DNA of 64,000 nucleotides, from the NCBI GenBank assembly GCA_001804785.1, contig MHBG01000005.1:1-64000 (forward strand). Direction: 5' to 3'. How positions within the stretch are numbered: position 1 is the first letter of the stretch; every line of letters begins with the position of its first letter. The notes beneath the pieces were generated by a model, which saw nothing but the letters and a program-made list of their open reading frames with translations, made no database searches and was not told where the DNA came from. The DNA is from Lentisphaerae bacterium GWF2_45_14. Its GTDB lineage: Bacteria; Verrucomicrobiota; Lentisphaeria; Victivallales; GWF2-45-14. Below, in pieces: positions 26,483-36,002 of the stretch. The translations under genes and the position numbers were made by a program.

Positions 26483-27871
26483 TTATACGTTTTCCTCTTT
26501 TGGAATTTCTATTTCGCAGGCGGGAAGGCTAGCCTCGGAAGAAGCGTCGTCAAGCATCTCCCCGGGGATTTCTTTTCTGACTTTGAGTCCAAGCTTTCGT
26601 ATGTCATCAGCAGTTTTAATGAGGTTGCCGCGTCCGCTCCTCAGTTTTTTTGAAGCCTCTTCATATTTTGAATGTGCCTGATCTATGCTTTTTCCCACGG
26701 ACTCAAGGTCTTCAATGAAGGCACAGAATTTATCGAACATATCGCCTGCTCGTCTCGCTATTTCGGACGCGTTCTTGTTCTGGTACTCCTGACGCCATAT
26801 ATGGGCAATTGTCCTGAGAGTGGCGAGCAGGGTTGACGGGGTCACTATGATAATATTTTTCCGAATAGCCTCTGTGAAAATTTCTTTTTCCGCCGAGACC
26901 GCCGCGGCGAAGGCAGACTCGATGGGGACGAACATCAGAACGAAGTCCAGAGTGTTGAGAGCCTTGAGCGAACTGTAATCCTTTGAACTCAGTCCCGCAA
27001 CGTGGCTTCTTATGGAGGCTATGTGCGCCTTGAGTGCCTTGTCCTTATTCTCCTGGATTTCCGAGGTGCAGAATTTTTCATAGGCGTTGAGTGAGACCTT
27101 GGAGTCGATTACGACACACCTGTTCTCCGGAAGCTTAACGATGATATCCGGCATGAATCTTGAGCCGTCTTCGGCATTCAGTGATTTCTGGGTCTCGTAT
27201 TCATATCCTTCGCGAAGTCCTGACGACTGAAGTATAGTTTCCAGTATCATTTCGCCCCAGTTCCCTTGAGACTTTACATTGCCGCGCAGCGCGCCGCTGA
27301 GATTTTCCGCGTCACGGCTGAGTTGCTTGTTAAGTTCATGAAGCTGACTTATTTTTTCGATAAGCGCGGCACGTTCCTTTATATTTTTCTCGTTGGTTTC
27401 CTCAACTTTTTTCTCAAAGGATTTTATTTTTTCGCCGAGCGGGTTGAGTACGTTTTCGATGTTGGTTTTGCTGATCTCCGAGAATTTCTTATTTTTCTCC
27501 TCGAATATATCGTTTGCGAGATTCTTGAAAAGCTCTGAAAGTTTTTCCTTTGACGCCTCGGTCATCTTCAATTTTTCGGTGCTGAAGTTTTTCTCACTGT
27601 TCAATGCTGTTTCCAGCTCCGCGGCCCTGGCGGTCAGACCTGTGATTTGGCTGGTGAGCTGGTCTTTTTCCGACTCGAGCCCTGAAATCCTTGATTTGAG
27701 TTCCGAGGCCGATTCCGTTTTTTCCCTGAGCCGTTCGTTGGCGACGGATATTTCCGATTGGAAGCGCAGGGATAAGGCTTCCAGCTCGTCTTTGACCCTC
27801 AATCTTATAAAAATATAGGCCGCGAGAGCGCCCGCCGCGCCACCTGATATAAATATGAGAGTGAAAATCAT
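26483..27871 (-). CDS. rmuC: DNA recombination protein RmuC
   Basis: RmuC is a membrane-anchored protein with a restriction-nuclease-like fold that limits rearrangement at inverted repeats in E. coli. The protein has 462 residues: an N-terminal helix (LIFISGGAAGALAAYIFI), a coiled coil over about 30-200, then the RmuC domain with GNWGEMILETILQSSGL, VVIDSKVSLNAYEKF and FVPIESAFAAA. All match the family. It is nested between the permease gene (12 bp upstream) and the phosphatase gene (1 bp downstream), a context that does not suggest a specific pathway. Confidence 0.92.
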   Translation of the reverse strand: MIFTLIFISGGAAGALAAYIFIRLRVKDELEALSLRFQSEISVANERLREKTESASELKSRISGLESEKDQLTSQITGLTARAAELETALNSEKNFSTEKLKMTEASKEKLSELFKNLANDIFEEKNKKFSEISKTNIENVLNPLGEKIKSFEKKVEETNEKNIKERAALIEKISQLHELNKQLSRDAENLSGALRGNVKSQGNWGEMILETILQSSGLREGYEYETQKSLNAEDGSRFMPDIIVKLPENRCVVIDSKVSLNAYEKFCTSEIQENKDKALKAHIASIRSHVAGLSSKDYSSLKALNTLDFVLMFVPIESAFAAAVSAEKEIFTEAIRKNIIIVTPSTLLATLRTIAHIWRQEYQNKNASEIARRAGDMFDKFCAFIEDLESVGKSIDQAHSKYEEASKKLRSGRGNLIKTADDIRKLGLKVRKEIPGEMLDDASSEASLPACEIEIPKEENV

Positions 27872-27883
27872 AGAAAGATTTCT

Positions 27884-29743
27884 TTAGTTATGGCGTTTTC
27901 GCGCTCCAAGGAGCAACAGTGTCCTCAGATCATCTTCATTTTTTGCTTCTTCCCAGCGTCTTTCAAAGTGGCTGTCGTATGTGATCTGCGCGATGCTGCC
28001 CAGTGTTTTCAGGTGGAAGTTGCGCGTATCCCTGGAGCCGATGATGAAGAATATAGCCTTCACGTCGTTGTTCGTTTCGGAGAAACAGGCTCCGTTGCGG
28101 CACCTTACGACAAGTATCTTGAAAATGCCGCTGCCTTCCGCTATGATATGCGGGATCGCCACGAACGGCGAAATGGCGGTGCTGCTGTCTTCCTCTCTTT
28201 CGGTAAGAAGCCTGTAAAGCTCTTCGGGCTTGAGAGCGATATCCTGCGAGAATTTTTCCGAGATATCCTTGAAGAGGTCGTTCCGCGAGATGCTTTTCTC
28301 GATATCGTAGAATGAGGCCTTTTCGATTATGTGGTCGAACTCGTCTTTCACGATATTGTCGCGCTGGTGTATGACTTCAATAAGCTCTTTTTCGAGATTG
28401 TTGCTGGTCAGCTTCCTGTTCGTTATCCTTTCGAGAAGGTGCAGAAGCGCGTATTCGGTATTGACCTTGCGCCCGTAAATGTAATAGAAAACTACGCTAA
28501 GCCCTATCAGCCCGAGACTTATGAGTATCGTTTCGCGCCCCATGCTGATGATGAGATAGAGAAAAACCACGACGCTCACTATCTGCGTAAACGGATAAAA
28601 AGGCGCCGTGAATGACGGGTGGTAGGTTACTATTTTGCTTTCGCGAAGAATGATCACGCAGAGGTTTGATATTATGTATGAAAGCAGTATAACGGTCGAG
28701 GCCGTCTTTACCAGCATCTCGAGCCTCATCGAAAGTGATATTATAATCAGTATTCCGGTTATGATGATCGCGACTATCGGCGTATCGAATTTCTTGCTGA
28801 CTCCGCCCAGCACGGCCGGCGCAAGTTCGTCCCTGCTCAAGGCCATCGGATAACGCGACGCGGCCATTATTCCCGCGTTCGCCGTCGTTATGAACGCTAG
28901 CATCGCGGCGATGGATATCGCCCAGAAACCGGGGGTGCCGAAAAAGACCGTCGCGGCATCGGCGATCGGAGTCATCGAGCCTTTAAGCTTTTCCGGATCC
29001 ATTACGCCTATCGTGACAAAGAGCATGAATCCGTATATTACAGTGACTACTATTATCGAAAGGATAAGACCTGCCGGTATGTTGCGCTTGGGATTTTTAA
29101 CCTCTTCTGATACGCTTGTTATTTTGAGCAGTCCCCCGAAGGATATGAATACAAAGCCGGCCGTCCACAATATTCCCTCATTTGCGCCCGTCTTGAATAC
29201 GAAAGGTTCGAACTTGGAAAGGCCGACGCTTGGCAGCCCGACCGCAACGAATCCCGCCATTATGATGAACAGGAACACCACAAGGACGATCTGAAAAAAT
29301 GCCGCCTCCTTTACCCCGAAAAAATTGAGCACCGTGAAGATGATCGTTATCAGAACCGAACACGTGAATACCGCATCGATTCCCATAAACGAGTCCCAGC
29401 CCGCCAGCATGCATATTACCTCGCCCATCCCGAATATGGCAAAGGATGTTTTCAGCACGACTGCAAGCCAGCTCAGAAGTCCCGAGACTGTTCCCGCGAG
29501 AGGCCCGAGAGTCCTTGTTATGAAATAATAGTCCCCGCCCGCTTTCGGCATCGCGGTTATTATCTCTATTACGCTGAGTATTCCAACAAGTCCGAATACC
29601 CCTGCCAGAATATAGGACAGTATCACCGCCGGCCCTACGTGGCTGAATGCCATACCCGGCAGGATGAATATCCCGGAGCTGATCATAGCACCCGATGTAA
29701 GACAAAATAAGTCAACGACACTCAGGCTTTTCTTCAGTTCCAT
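27884..29743 (-). CDS. APC-type permease with C-terminal EIIA-like domain
   Basis: The first 430 residues form a 12-helix amino acid/polyamine permease (SGAMISSGIFILPG, AMPKAGGDYYFITRTLGPL, KNPKRNIPAGLILS). The last 150 residues resemble a PTS EIIA type 2 domain: LLTEREEDSSTAISPFVAIP followed by His, the position of the phosphorylated His in EIIA(Fru/Ntr). Such fusions are known in APC proteins and suggest control by phosphorylation or by a small regulator. The tracked start (29839) overlaps the previous gene; ATG 29743 with AGGAG eight nucleotides upstream gives 619 residues. The transported substrate is unknown. Confidence 0.85.
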   Translation of the reverse strand: MELKKSLSVVDLFCLTSGAMISSGIFILPGMAFSHVGPAVILSYILAGVFGLVGILSVIEIITAMPKAGGDYYFITRTLGPLAGTVSGLLSWLAVVLKTSFAIFGMGEVICMLAGWDSFMGIDAVFTCSVLITIIFTVLNFFGVKEAAFFQIVLVVFLFIIMAGFVAVGLPSVGLSKFEPFVFKTGANEGILWTAGFVFISFGGLLKITSVSEEVKNPKRNIPAGLILSIIVVTVIYGFMLFVTIGVMDPEKLKGSMTPIADAATVFFGTPGFWAISIAAMLAFITTANAGIMAASRYPMALSRDELAPAVLGGVSKKFDTPIVAIIITGILIIISLSMRLEMLVKTASTVILLSYIISNLCVIILRESKIVTYHPSFTAPFYPFTQIVSVVVFLYLIISMGRETILISLGLIGLSVVFYYIYGRKVNTEYALLHLLERITNRKLTSNNLEKELIEVIHQRDNIVKDEFDHIIEKASFYDIEKSISRNDLFKDISEKFSQDIALKPEELYRLLTEREEDSSTAISPFVAIPHIIAEGSGIFKILVVRCRNGACFSETNNDVKAIFFIIGSRDTRNFHLKTLGSIAQITYDSHFERRWEEAKNEDDLRTLLLLGARKRHN

Positions 29744-29754
29744 TTGGGCGACTC

Positions 29755-30183
29755 CTATTCGTAGCGGTCTATATCGCTGCTGAAATGATTGATGATATAA
29801 GAGCACGAACTTTCCAGCGACGGCAGTATCTTGGTGCAATATCTCACCATCCAGGGACTGCAGTCTTTGAATTCAAAGGGCGAAAAGGCCACTACGAACT
29901 TGCCCAGATTGTGCGCGGCATAGAATACCTCCATGCTCGTTCCGATACTGGGCTTGTTATAGTTCACGAGTATTATATCCGCATCGCGTATGTCCTGCAG
30001 GTCGAACTCGACAATTTCATTCGAACTGTCGACCTGATGGTCTTCGAACTTTCTCCTCATCGGATCAAGAAGTTTGAATTCTCCGCGAAGAAGCTCCTTT
30101 GCTTTTTCGCGCCAGGCACGCGCTTCGCCGAGATGTTCATCCATAATCGGCCCGCTCAGATATATAACCTTGTTTTTTGCCAT
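29755..30183 (-). CDS. Nucleoside 2-deoxyribosyltransferase-like protein
   Basis: This 142-residue protein has the flavodoxin-like fold of the nucleoside 2-deoxyribosyltransferase family. VIYLSGPIM is the phosphate/ribose loop, DLQDIRDADIILVNYNKPSI the Asp-containing central motif, and GTSMEVFYAAHNLGKFVVAF the segment with the catalytic Glu. Members move deoxyribose between bases or hydrolyse nucleotides. It lies 15 bp after glgP and 11 bp before the permease start, inside one transcript. Base salvage is a plausible role, but the family is broad. Confidence 0.82.
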   Translation of the reverse strand: MAKNKVIYLSGPIMDEHLGEARAWREKAKELLRGEFKLLDPMRRKFEDHQVDSSNEIVEFDLQDIRDADIILVNYNKPSIGTSMEVFYAAHNLGKFVVAFSPFEFKDCSPWMVRYCTKILPSLESSCSYIINHFSSDIDRYE

Positions 30184-30198
30184 TGGGGTTGTCCGTAA

Positions 30199-32652
30199 TT
30201 ATTTGCTTCTCTTTACGTGCACAGGCATGAGATTCCATATCTTTTCTGCGTATTCGCTTATGCTTCTGTCGCTTGAGAACATTCCCATGTTGGCGACATT
30301 GATTATGGCGCGCTTGTCCCACTCGTCCTTCAACGTGAATACGCGGCTTATTTCCCTCTGGGCATTGTGATAAGACTCGAAGTCTGCGCAGACCATGAAA
30401 TGGTCATAGACGAGATTGTCCAGTATCGGTTTGAAAAGATCGGGCTCTTCCTGATTGAAGTAACCGTACTTCAGAAGCTCGAGCGCCTGCTTGAGGCGAG
30501 GTGCCTTTTCAATGAACTCGGCCGGATTGTAGCCGCGCTCTCTGAGCTGTTTGACCTCGTCTACGCCCATGCCGAAGATGAAAATATTTTCCGCTCCCAC
30601 GGCATCGTGTATTTCGATATTTGCGCCGTCCATCGTCCCGACCGTCAATGCGCCGTTGAGCGCGAACTTCATATTGCCTGTTCCGGACGCTTCTGTTCCA
30701 GCCAGTGATATTTGCTCCGAAAGGTCGGCCGCGGGAATGATTTTTTCCGCAAGTGAAACCCTGTAATTCGCAAGAAAGAGTACCTTGAGCTTATCGCCTA
30801 TGGTCTTGTCCGAATTGATAACTTCGCCTACCGCGTTGATAAGCTTTATTATCATCTTGGCGGTGTAATAGCCGGGGGCGGCTTTCGCGCCGAAAAGCAC
30901 AGTCCTGGGCGTAAAGTCGGCATTTGGCGAGTCTTTGAGTTCCAGATACATCGCTATCACATTTATGATGTTGAGAAGCTGGCGCTTATATTCATGAAGC
31001 CTTTTCACCTGTACATCGAAAAGCGAGTCCGGATCGACCTTGACGTTGTTCTGCTCCATGATGTAGTTCGAAAGAACAACCTTGTTCTCGCGTTTTACCT
31101 GTCTGAATGTCTTCCTGAACGCCTTGTTGTCCGCCAGCTTTTCTATATCCTTGAGGGCATCAAGATTTTTTACCCAGTCGTCTCCAATTTTTTTAGTTAT
31201 TATAGAGGAAAGGCCGGGGTTTGCCTTGCGGAGCCAGCGCCTCGGAGTAATGCCATTGGTCACATTTATAAATTTCCCCGGGAAAAGCTCGTAGAAGTCC
31301 TTGAATAGCCCGTTCTTAAGCAGTTCCGTATGCAGCGCGGCTACCCCGTTTACATGATGGCTTACAAGAACGGCCATGTAGGCCATTCTTACTGATTTTT
31401 CCGGGGATTCTTCGATAATCGACAACCTTCCAAGCCTGTCGAGGTCGCCGGGATAACGGTTTGCCACGTCTCTCATAAAACGGTGGTTTATTTCGTAGAC
31501 GATTTCGAGAATACGCGGAAGCAGCTTTTCCATGACCGTTACCGGCCACTTTTCGAGTGCTTCGGACATTAGCGTATGGTTGGTATAGCTGAATGTTTTG
31601 CAACAAATGTCCCAAGACTCTTCCCATGAGAGGCCTTCTTCGTCTATGAGTAATCTCATGAGTTCGGGTACCGAGAGTGCGGGATGTGTGTCGTTCAGCT
31701 GGACGGCACAGTATTTGTCAAACTTTCTTACGTTCATGTCGCAATATTTTATCTTGCCCAAAATGTCCTGCATCGATGCCGAAACAAGGAAATACTGCTG
31801 TTTGAGCCGAAGTTCGCGTCCTTCAAAGTTGTTATCGTTGGGGTACAATACCTTAGTGATGTTTTCGACGAGCGATTTCTCAAGGTTGGCGTTTATATAG
31901 TCGCCCTTGTTGAAGCTGGAGAGGTTGAAGCCGAACATTGATGTAGCGCTCCAGAGCCTGAGCGTGTTGACGTTGTCCGTCTTGTAGCCAGGGATTGGTG
32001 TATCGTATGCCATTGCCAGAACATCTTCCGTATTGACCAGTCGCCGCCTGAACTTGTTTCCGCATTCGGGACATTTTTCAGTTCTGCCGCCGAAGCTGAT
32101 AACTCGCGCGAGTTCAGGACGTCTTATTTCCCACGGATTTCCGTTTCTGAGCCAGTTGTCGGGTTCTTCCACCTGATAGCCGTCTTCGATCTTCTGCTCG
32201 AATATCCCGTAGTCATAACGAATTCCGTAGCCGAAAGCCGGGAGATCAAGTGTGGCCATTGAGTCGAGGAAACATGCGGCGAGCCGTCCGAGACCGCCGT
32301 TACCGAGTCCTGCGTCGACTTCCTGTTCGCGGATTTCTTCTATGTTGAATCCCAGTTCAGCCATCGCTTCGGTCGCGATATCCATGACGTCAAGGTTTAT
32401 CATGGCGTTACCGAGCGCGCGGCCCATCAGAAATTCCAGCGAAATATAATGCACGCATTTATGGTCTACATCATCGTAAGTGTCTTTTGTTTCTATCCAT
32501 TTTTCGACCATCATGTCTCTTATGCTGAGTGAGAGAGCTTGATACCTGTCCAGTTCGCTGGCCTTATCAAAGCGCTTCGCGAGTGTTCTTGTAAGGTGCT
32601 TCCTGAAGGATTGTTTTAACTCTTCTTTCATCTTTTCTCTGTTGCTGCTCAT
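30199..32652 (-). CDS. glgP: Glycogen/alpha-glucan phosphorylase
   Basis: This enzyme releases glucose 1-phosphate from alpha-1,4-glucans using PLP. The 817 residues are the full family length. Conserved blocks include FLMGRALGNAMINL, GLGNGGLGRLAACFLDSMAT, FNVTNGITPRRWL-type wording, VQVKRLHEYKRQLLNI and the PLP-site segment EASGTGNMKFALNGALTVGT. It is cytoplasmic and is the first gene of a five-gene minus-strand run. No glycogen synthase or branching enzyme is in the window. Confidence 0.97.
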   Translation of the reverse strand: MSSNREKMKEELKQSFRKHLTRTLAKRFDKASELDRYQALSLSIRDMMVEKWIETKDTYDDVDHKCVHYISLEFLMGRALGNAMINLDVMDIATEAMAELGFNIEEIREQEVDAGLGNGGLGRLAACFLDSMATLDLPAFGYGIRYDYGIFEQKIEDGYQVEEPDNWLRNGNPWEIRRPELARVISFGGRTEKCPECGNKFRRRLVNTEDVLAMAYDTPIPGYKTDNVNTLRLWSATSMFGFNLSSFNKGDYINANLEKSLVENITKVLYPNDNNFEGRELRLKQQYFLVSASMQDILGKIKYCDMNVRKFDKYCAVQLNDTHPALSVPELMRLLIDEEGLSWEESWDICCKTFSYTNHTLMSEALEKWPVTVMEKLLPRILEIVYEINHRFMRDVANRYPGDLDRLGRLSIIEESPEKSVRMAYMAVLVSHHVNGVAALHTELLKNGLFKDFYELFPGKFINVTNGITPRRWLRKANPGLSSIITKKIGDDWVKNLDALKDIEKLADNKAFRKTFRQVKRENKVVLSNYIMEQNNVKVDPDSLFDVQVKRLHEYKRQLLNIINVIAMYLELKDSPNADFTPRTVLFGAKAAPGYYTAKMIIKLINAVGEVINSDKTIGDKLKVLFLANYRVSLAEKIIPAADLSEQISLAGTEASGTGNMKFALNGALTVGTMDGANIEIHDAVGAENIFIFGMGVDEVKQLRERGYNPAEFIEKAPRLKQALELLKYGYFNQEEPDLFKPILDNLVYDHFMVCADFESYHNAQREISRVFTLKDEWDKRAIINVANMGMFSSDRSISEYAEKIWNLMPVHVKRSK

Positions 32653-32731
32653 ATGCTAATCTCCCAATGTTAATTTTAATAGAAAATAAAGCTCAGGAAT
32701 TTAGCACATGAAACGCTTTTTGGCAAAGAGA

Positions 32732-33907
32732 TTATGAATTTGTATCCACAATTTCATTGAGGTCGATTATGTAGACCTGCCTTTCGCCCTCGTGTATGGA
32801 GTCGATGCAGACCTGCGAATTGTCCCGCGCCCAGTTTGGGTGAAGGTCGCAGCGCGTCGGGGTCGGATATGATGGATCGGAATAGAAACTTCCAATCTCA
32901 TAGGCGTCACGCCTGGAGAGATTATATAAAAAGAGTTTTCTCTGGTAATCCGGAGCGGATGGATAGCAGTCTGTCAGCATCCATTTACTGTCCGTGGAGT
33001 AAGAGCAGTGCCCATCGCCAGGGAAGACATCCTGTGCTATTGTTTCTATCTTATCTGTCTTGTCTGTAAAAAGATGATACTGCCAGCCATCGGCATGACG
33101 ATTCGAAAAATTAATGATCTGTTTCGCGCTTATCCATGTATAATGCGAGCTCATGTCTTCAAGATTAAGCGGATAGATATCCGAGCCGTCTATATTCGCG
33201 GTGAACATATGAGTGAGATGTCGTGTCCCTACGCGCCATCTATGGAAAAATGCGAAACGCCTTGAGTCGGGACTGAAGAGAATATGATTGAACCAGCTCA
33301 TGACATTGTCCATTTCTTCGCGGTGGAATGTCTGTACAATCTGATCTATCGAAATGACGAGTTTCGCCGTGTTCTTTTTCAGGTCAAGTAGCCATAATCC
33401 GTCAAAATCCGGATGCCAGACTCCTTTGGCAATGTCGGTAAGACCGGGATAGCCGTAACCGGGGCGTTCCGTGTCGAGACGCGAGAAATTCAGGCTGAGA
33501 GCCCATTGTCCGTCGGGGCTGAGGCAGTAGACCGGGCGACAGAGCGTCCTCATCTTTTGCGTCTTTATATTCATGATTCTGGAAACGAAAGAATCGCCTT
33601 CGCGGTCGTTGAAAATGATTTCGTCGTCCGAGTCGTTCAGCCACTGGAGCATCGCTCCCTGCTGCCAACACCAGGCGGAGCTTTCGGCTATCCTCGTGAG
33701 TTTGTTATTGTCGCACAGGTCTATCAGGCATATTCCCGCCTTTTCGCCGGACTCCGGCTGACGCCCGGTAAAGTCTGTTTCATGCGCCAGGAGGTATCTT
33801 CCTGACCTGTCCCAGGGGTATTTGTCAAAATAACCGAAGAAGTGATGTTTCGGCCCGGCGCTTATTTTTTTTACTGGCAGATGCCGTTTTGTAATACCCA
33901 TTTTCAC
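32732..33907 (-). CDS. Beta-propeller (TolB-like) protein
   Basis: This 391-residue protein is made of repeated propeller-type segments: FDKYPWDRSGRYLLAHETDF, YCLSPDGQWALSLNFSRLD, LFSPDSRRFAFFHRWR, YSTDSKWMLTDCYPS, HPNWARDNSQVCIDSIHEGE. The SPDG/SPDS signatures resemble TolB/WD40-like and oligogalacturonate-lyase-like propellers. No signal peptide is visible, so it may be cytoplasmic. It stands alone between glgP (79 bp away) and dus (91 bp). I do not recognise a specific function; a polysaccharide-related lyase or a binding scaffold are both possible. Confidence 0.65.
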   Translation of the reverse strand: MKMGITKRHLPVKKISAGPKHHFFGYFDKYPWDRSGRYLLAHETDFTGRQPESGEKAGICLIDLCDNNKLTRIAESSAWCWQQGAMLQWLNDSDDEIIFNDREGDSFVSRIMNIKTQKMRTLCRPVYCLSPDGQWALSLNFSRLDTERPGYGYPGLTDIAKGVWHPDFDGLWLLDLKKNTAKLVISIDQIVQTFHREEMDNVMSWFNHILFSPDSRRFAFFHRWRVGTRHLTHMFTANIDGSDIYPLNLEDMSSHYTWISAKQIINFSNRHADGWQYHLFTDKTDKIETIAQDVFPGDGHCSYSTDSKWMLTDCYPSAPDYQRKLFLYNLSRRDAYEIGSFYSDPSYPTPTRCDLHPNWARDNSQVCIDSIHEGERQVYIIDLNEIVDTNS

Positions 33908-33998
33908 ATTTCCTGTTTGTTGATATGAACATGAGGATAGCCGTGGTTTTACTTTTAAGCAATAAAAATATTGTTGATTTTCTTGTAAATTTGTTGCG

Positions 33999-34949
33999 TT
34001 AAATGACCGGATGGCTCTGTCTCACCTCGGATAGAAGTGTTTCAAAATCATTTATCGAATTCATGTGCGAAACCCCACATTTAAGCGAACGCTGATAGCC
34101 TCTGCCCTTAAGATAGTCAAGAACAATTTTTCGCGCGATTTTCATCGCCAGGGCCTCTCCGTAATAATCCGCCATATGCAGAACATGTTTTCGCATTTCA
34201 TCTGTAAGTTCGATTGGGGAGGGAATCACGCAGCGTCTTTTCTCTATTTCCTCGAATATCCATGGGTTGCCCATCGCCCCTCGTGCAACCATAACGCAGG
34301 AACAGCCTGTTTTTTCTCTTAGTTCATCATATGATTTCAAGTCCATGACCCCGCCATTTGCGACAATCTGTATATTCATGGCCCCTCGTATTTCTGCAAT
34401 TATCTCATGAAAGACAGGACCCGAATAAAAGGATTTTCTGATCCGTCCGTGGATTGTCACGGCCCTTGCGCCCGCATTCGCCAGCCTTCTTACAAATTCG
34501 AGAGTGGGGCCGGGATCCTGTTCATCCAGTATTCTTATCTTTGCGCTTACCGGATACTTTGAGTTTTTTGAGATTGCTTCGAATACCCTCAACGCGTCAT
34601 CCGGTCTCAGTGCCAGCATGGCGCCTTCTCCCTTTTTTGCTACCTTCGGCGCCGGACATCCCATATTGAAGTCGATTACCGAAAATTCATGATTATTCAG
34701 GATATTGACGGCTCTTGACAGTATATCAGGATCTGAGCCGACGAGCTGCACGCCGAGCCAGTCCTCGTCTTCCGTTCTATCTAGAAATTTTATGGTTTTC
34801 GCGGTTCCGAAGACGAGGGAGCCCGCGTCTATCATTTCCGTGAATGCGTAACGGCAGCCAAATCTTCGTGCGGACGTCCTGAACGGTATATCGGTAAAAC
34901 CGGAAAGAGGCGCGAGAATGACGCTGTTGTCAGGGTATATGTTTTCCAT
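33999..34949 (-). CDS. dus: tRNA-dihydrouridine synthase
   Basis: This FMN-dependent enzyme reduces uridines in the tRNA D-loop. The 316-residue sequence has APLSGFTDIPFRTSARRFGC, the Dus signature with the active-site Cys in IDFNMGCPAPKVAKKGEGAM, and IHGRIRKSFYSGP and VANGGVMD for flavin binding. DusB-type is most likely, but subfamilies cannot be separated with certainty. It begins 17 bp after the sigma factor gene and is the last of a purSL-sigma-dus run. Confidence 0.93.
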   Translation of the reverse strand: MENIYPDNSVILAPLSGFTDIPFRTSARRFGCRYAFTEMIDAGSLVFGTAKTIKFLDRTEDEDWLGVQLVGSDPDILSRAVNILNNHEFSVIDFNMGCPAPKVAKKGEGAMLALRPDDALRVFEAISKNSKYPVSAKIRILDEQDPGPTLEFVRRLANAGARAVTIHGRIRKSFYSGPVFHEIIAEIRGAMNIQIVANGGVMDLKSYDELREKTGCSCVMVARGAMGNPWIFEEIEKRRCVIPSPIELTDEMRKHVLHMADYYGEALAMKIARKIVLDYLKGRGYQRSLKCGVSHMNSINDFETLLSEVRQSHPVI

Positions 34950-34966
34950 TGGATGGGGATATTTCT

Positions 34967-35983
34967 TCAGTTGGAATCTGAGTCCGGGCCGTTATAGTCG
35001 AAATCCTCTGAGTCAGACGCCTCATCATCGTCAAGTTCGCAGTCCCCCTCGCTGGAAGAGTTATCCTGCCTTGATTTGCTGATGTATTTTTTGATCTTTT
35101 CGACGTGAAGAGCCTTAAGTTTTGTTATCGCCTTATTCTGTATCTGGCGTATCCTCTCGCGTGTGCAGCCGAGCGCATTACCAACCTCTTCCAGTGTCAT
35201 CTCCGGATTGTTGTCAAGGCCGAAACGCAGTTTGATTACCTGCTGTTCGCGTTCGTTCAGCTTGGCAAGAAGATCCATCATCCGGTCTATCGATTCTATT
35301 TCGCCGAGCATCATGTCCGGCATCAATGTGAGACTCGGAATCGTATCCTGTACCTCGCCGTCCTCACCCTCTTCTATCGGAGCGTTAAGCGATGCTGTAT
35401 GAACTCCGGCGAAGAGAAGCTCCCTTACCGTTCTCACGCTCAATTCAAGCTCCTTGGCAATCTCTTCCTTGGAGGGCTCTCTGCCAAGTTTCTCGGCAAG
35501 TCGCATTTTAGCTGAATGTATTTTGGATATCTTCTCCATCGACTGGAGGGGAATTCTTATTGTACGACCCTGTTCGGCGAGGGCCCTGCGCATGGCCTGT
35601 TTTATCCACCATGTGGCATAGGTGCTGAATTTCGCGCCTTTGGTGGGATCGAATTTCTCCGCCGCAGTCATGAGACCTATGTTGCCCTCGGATATGAGAT
35701 CGTGCTTCGGAAGCCCTCTTCCCATGAACTCATGACATATTTTAACCACAAGCCTTAGATTCGCCTTTATCAGGCTGGCTTTCGCATCGTGCTGGAGGAC
35801 TTCGTCATTGCAGTGTATCGCTTCGGCGAGAACGACTTCCTCTTCTCTTGTGAGAAGTGAGATGTCGCAGATGTTTTTCATATACATCCTTGACGTGGTC
35901 ATCGGATTTACTCCCATGGCCTTAGGCTTCAAGGGCCTCTTTTTTATCTGGAGGATTTTCTTTTTCTTTATACCGTCGCCCAT
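34967..35983 (-). CDS. RNA polymerase sigma-70 factor (RpoD/RpoS-like)
   Basis: This 338-residue sigma factor has regions 1.2 to 4. Region 1.2 includes [20 protein letters not shown]; region 2 includes [19 protein letters not shown] and [18 protein letters not shown]; region 3 follows [11 protein letters not shown]; region 4 ends [20 protein letters not shown]. The C-terminus carries an acidic tail of about 30 residues. It lacks the long region 1.1 of housekeeping RpoD, so it is a group 2 type. The tracked start (36016, TTG) overlaps purSL; ATG 35983 after CGGAGAATTTT is better. Position between purine synthesis and dus genes gives no hint of its regulon. Confidence 0.93.
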   Translation of the reverse strand: MGDGIKKKKILQIKKRPLKPKAMGVNPMTTSRMYMKNICDISLLTREEEVVLAEAIHCNDEVLQHDAKASLIKANLRLVVKICHEFMGRGLPKHDLISEGNIGLMTAAEKFDPTKGAKFSTYATWWIKQAMRRALAEQGRTIRIPLQSMEKISKIHSAKMRLAEKLGREPSKEEIAKELELSVRTVRELLFAGVHTASLNAPIEEGEDGEVQDTIPSLTLMPDMMLGEIESIDRMMDLLAKLNEREQQVIKLRFGLDNNPEMTLEEVGNALGCTRERIRQIQNKAITKLKALHVEKIKKYISKSRQDNSSSEGDCELDDDEASDSEDFDYNGPDSDSN

Positions 35984-36002
35984 AAAATTCTCCGGTAGCG
36001 AA

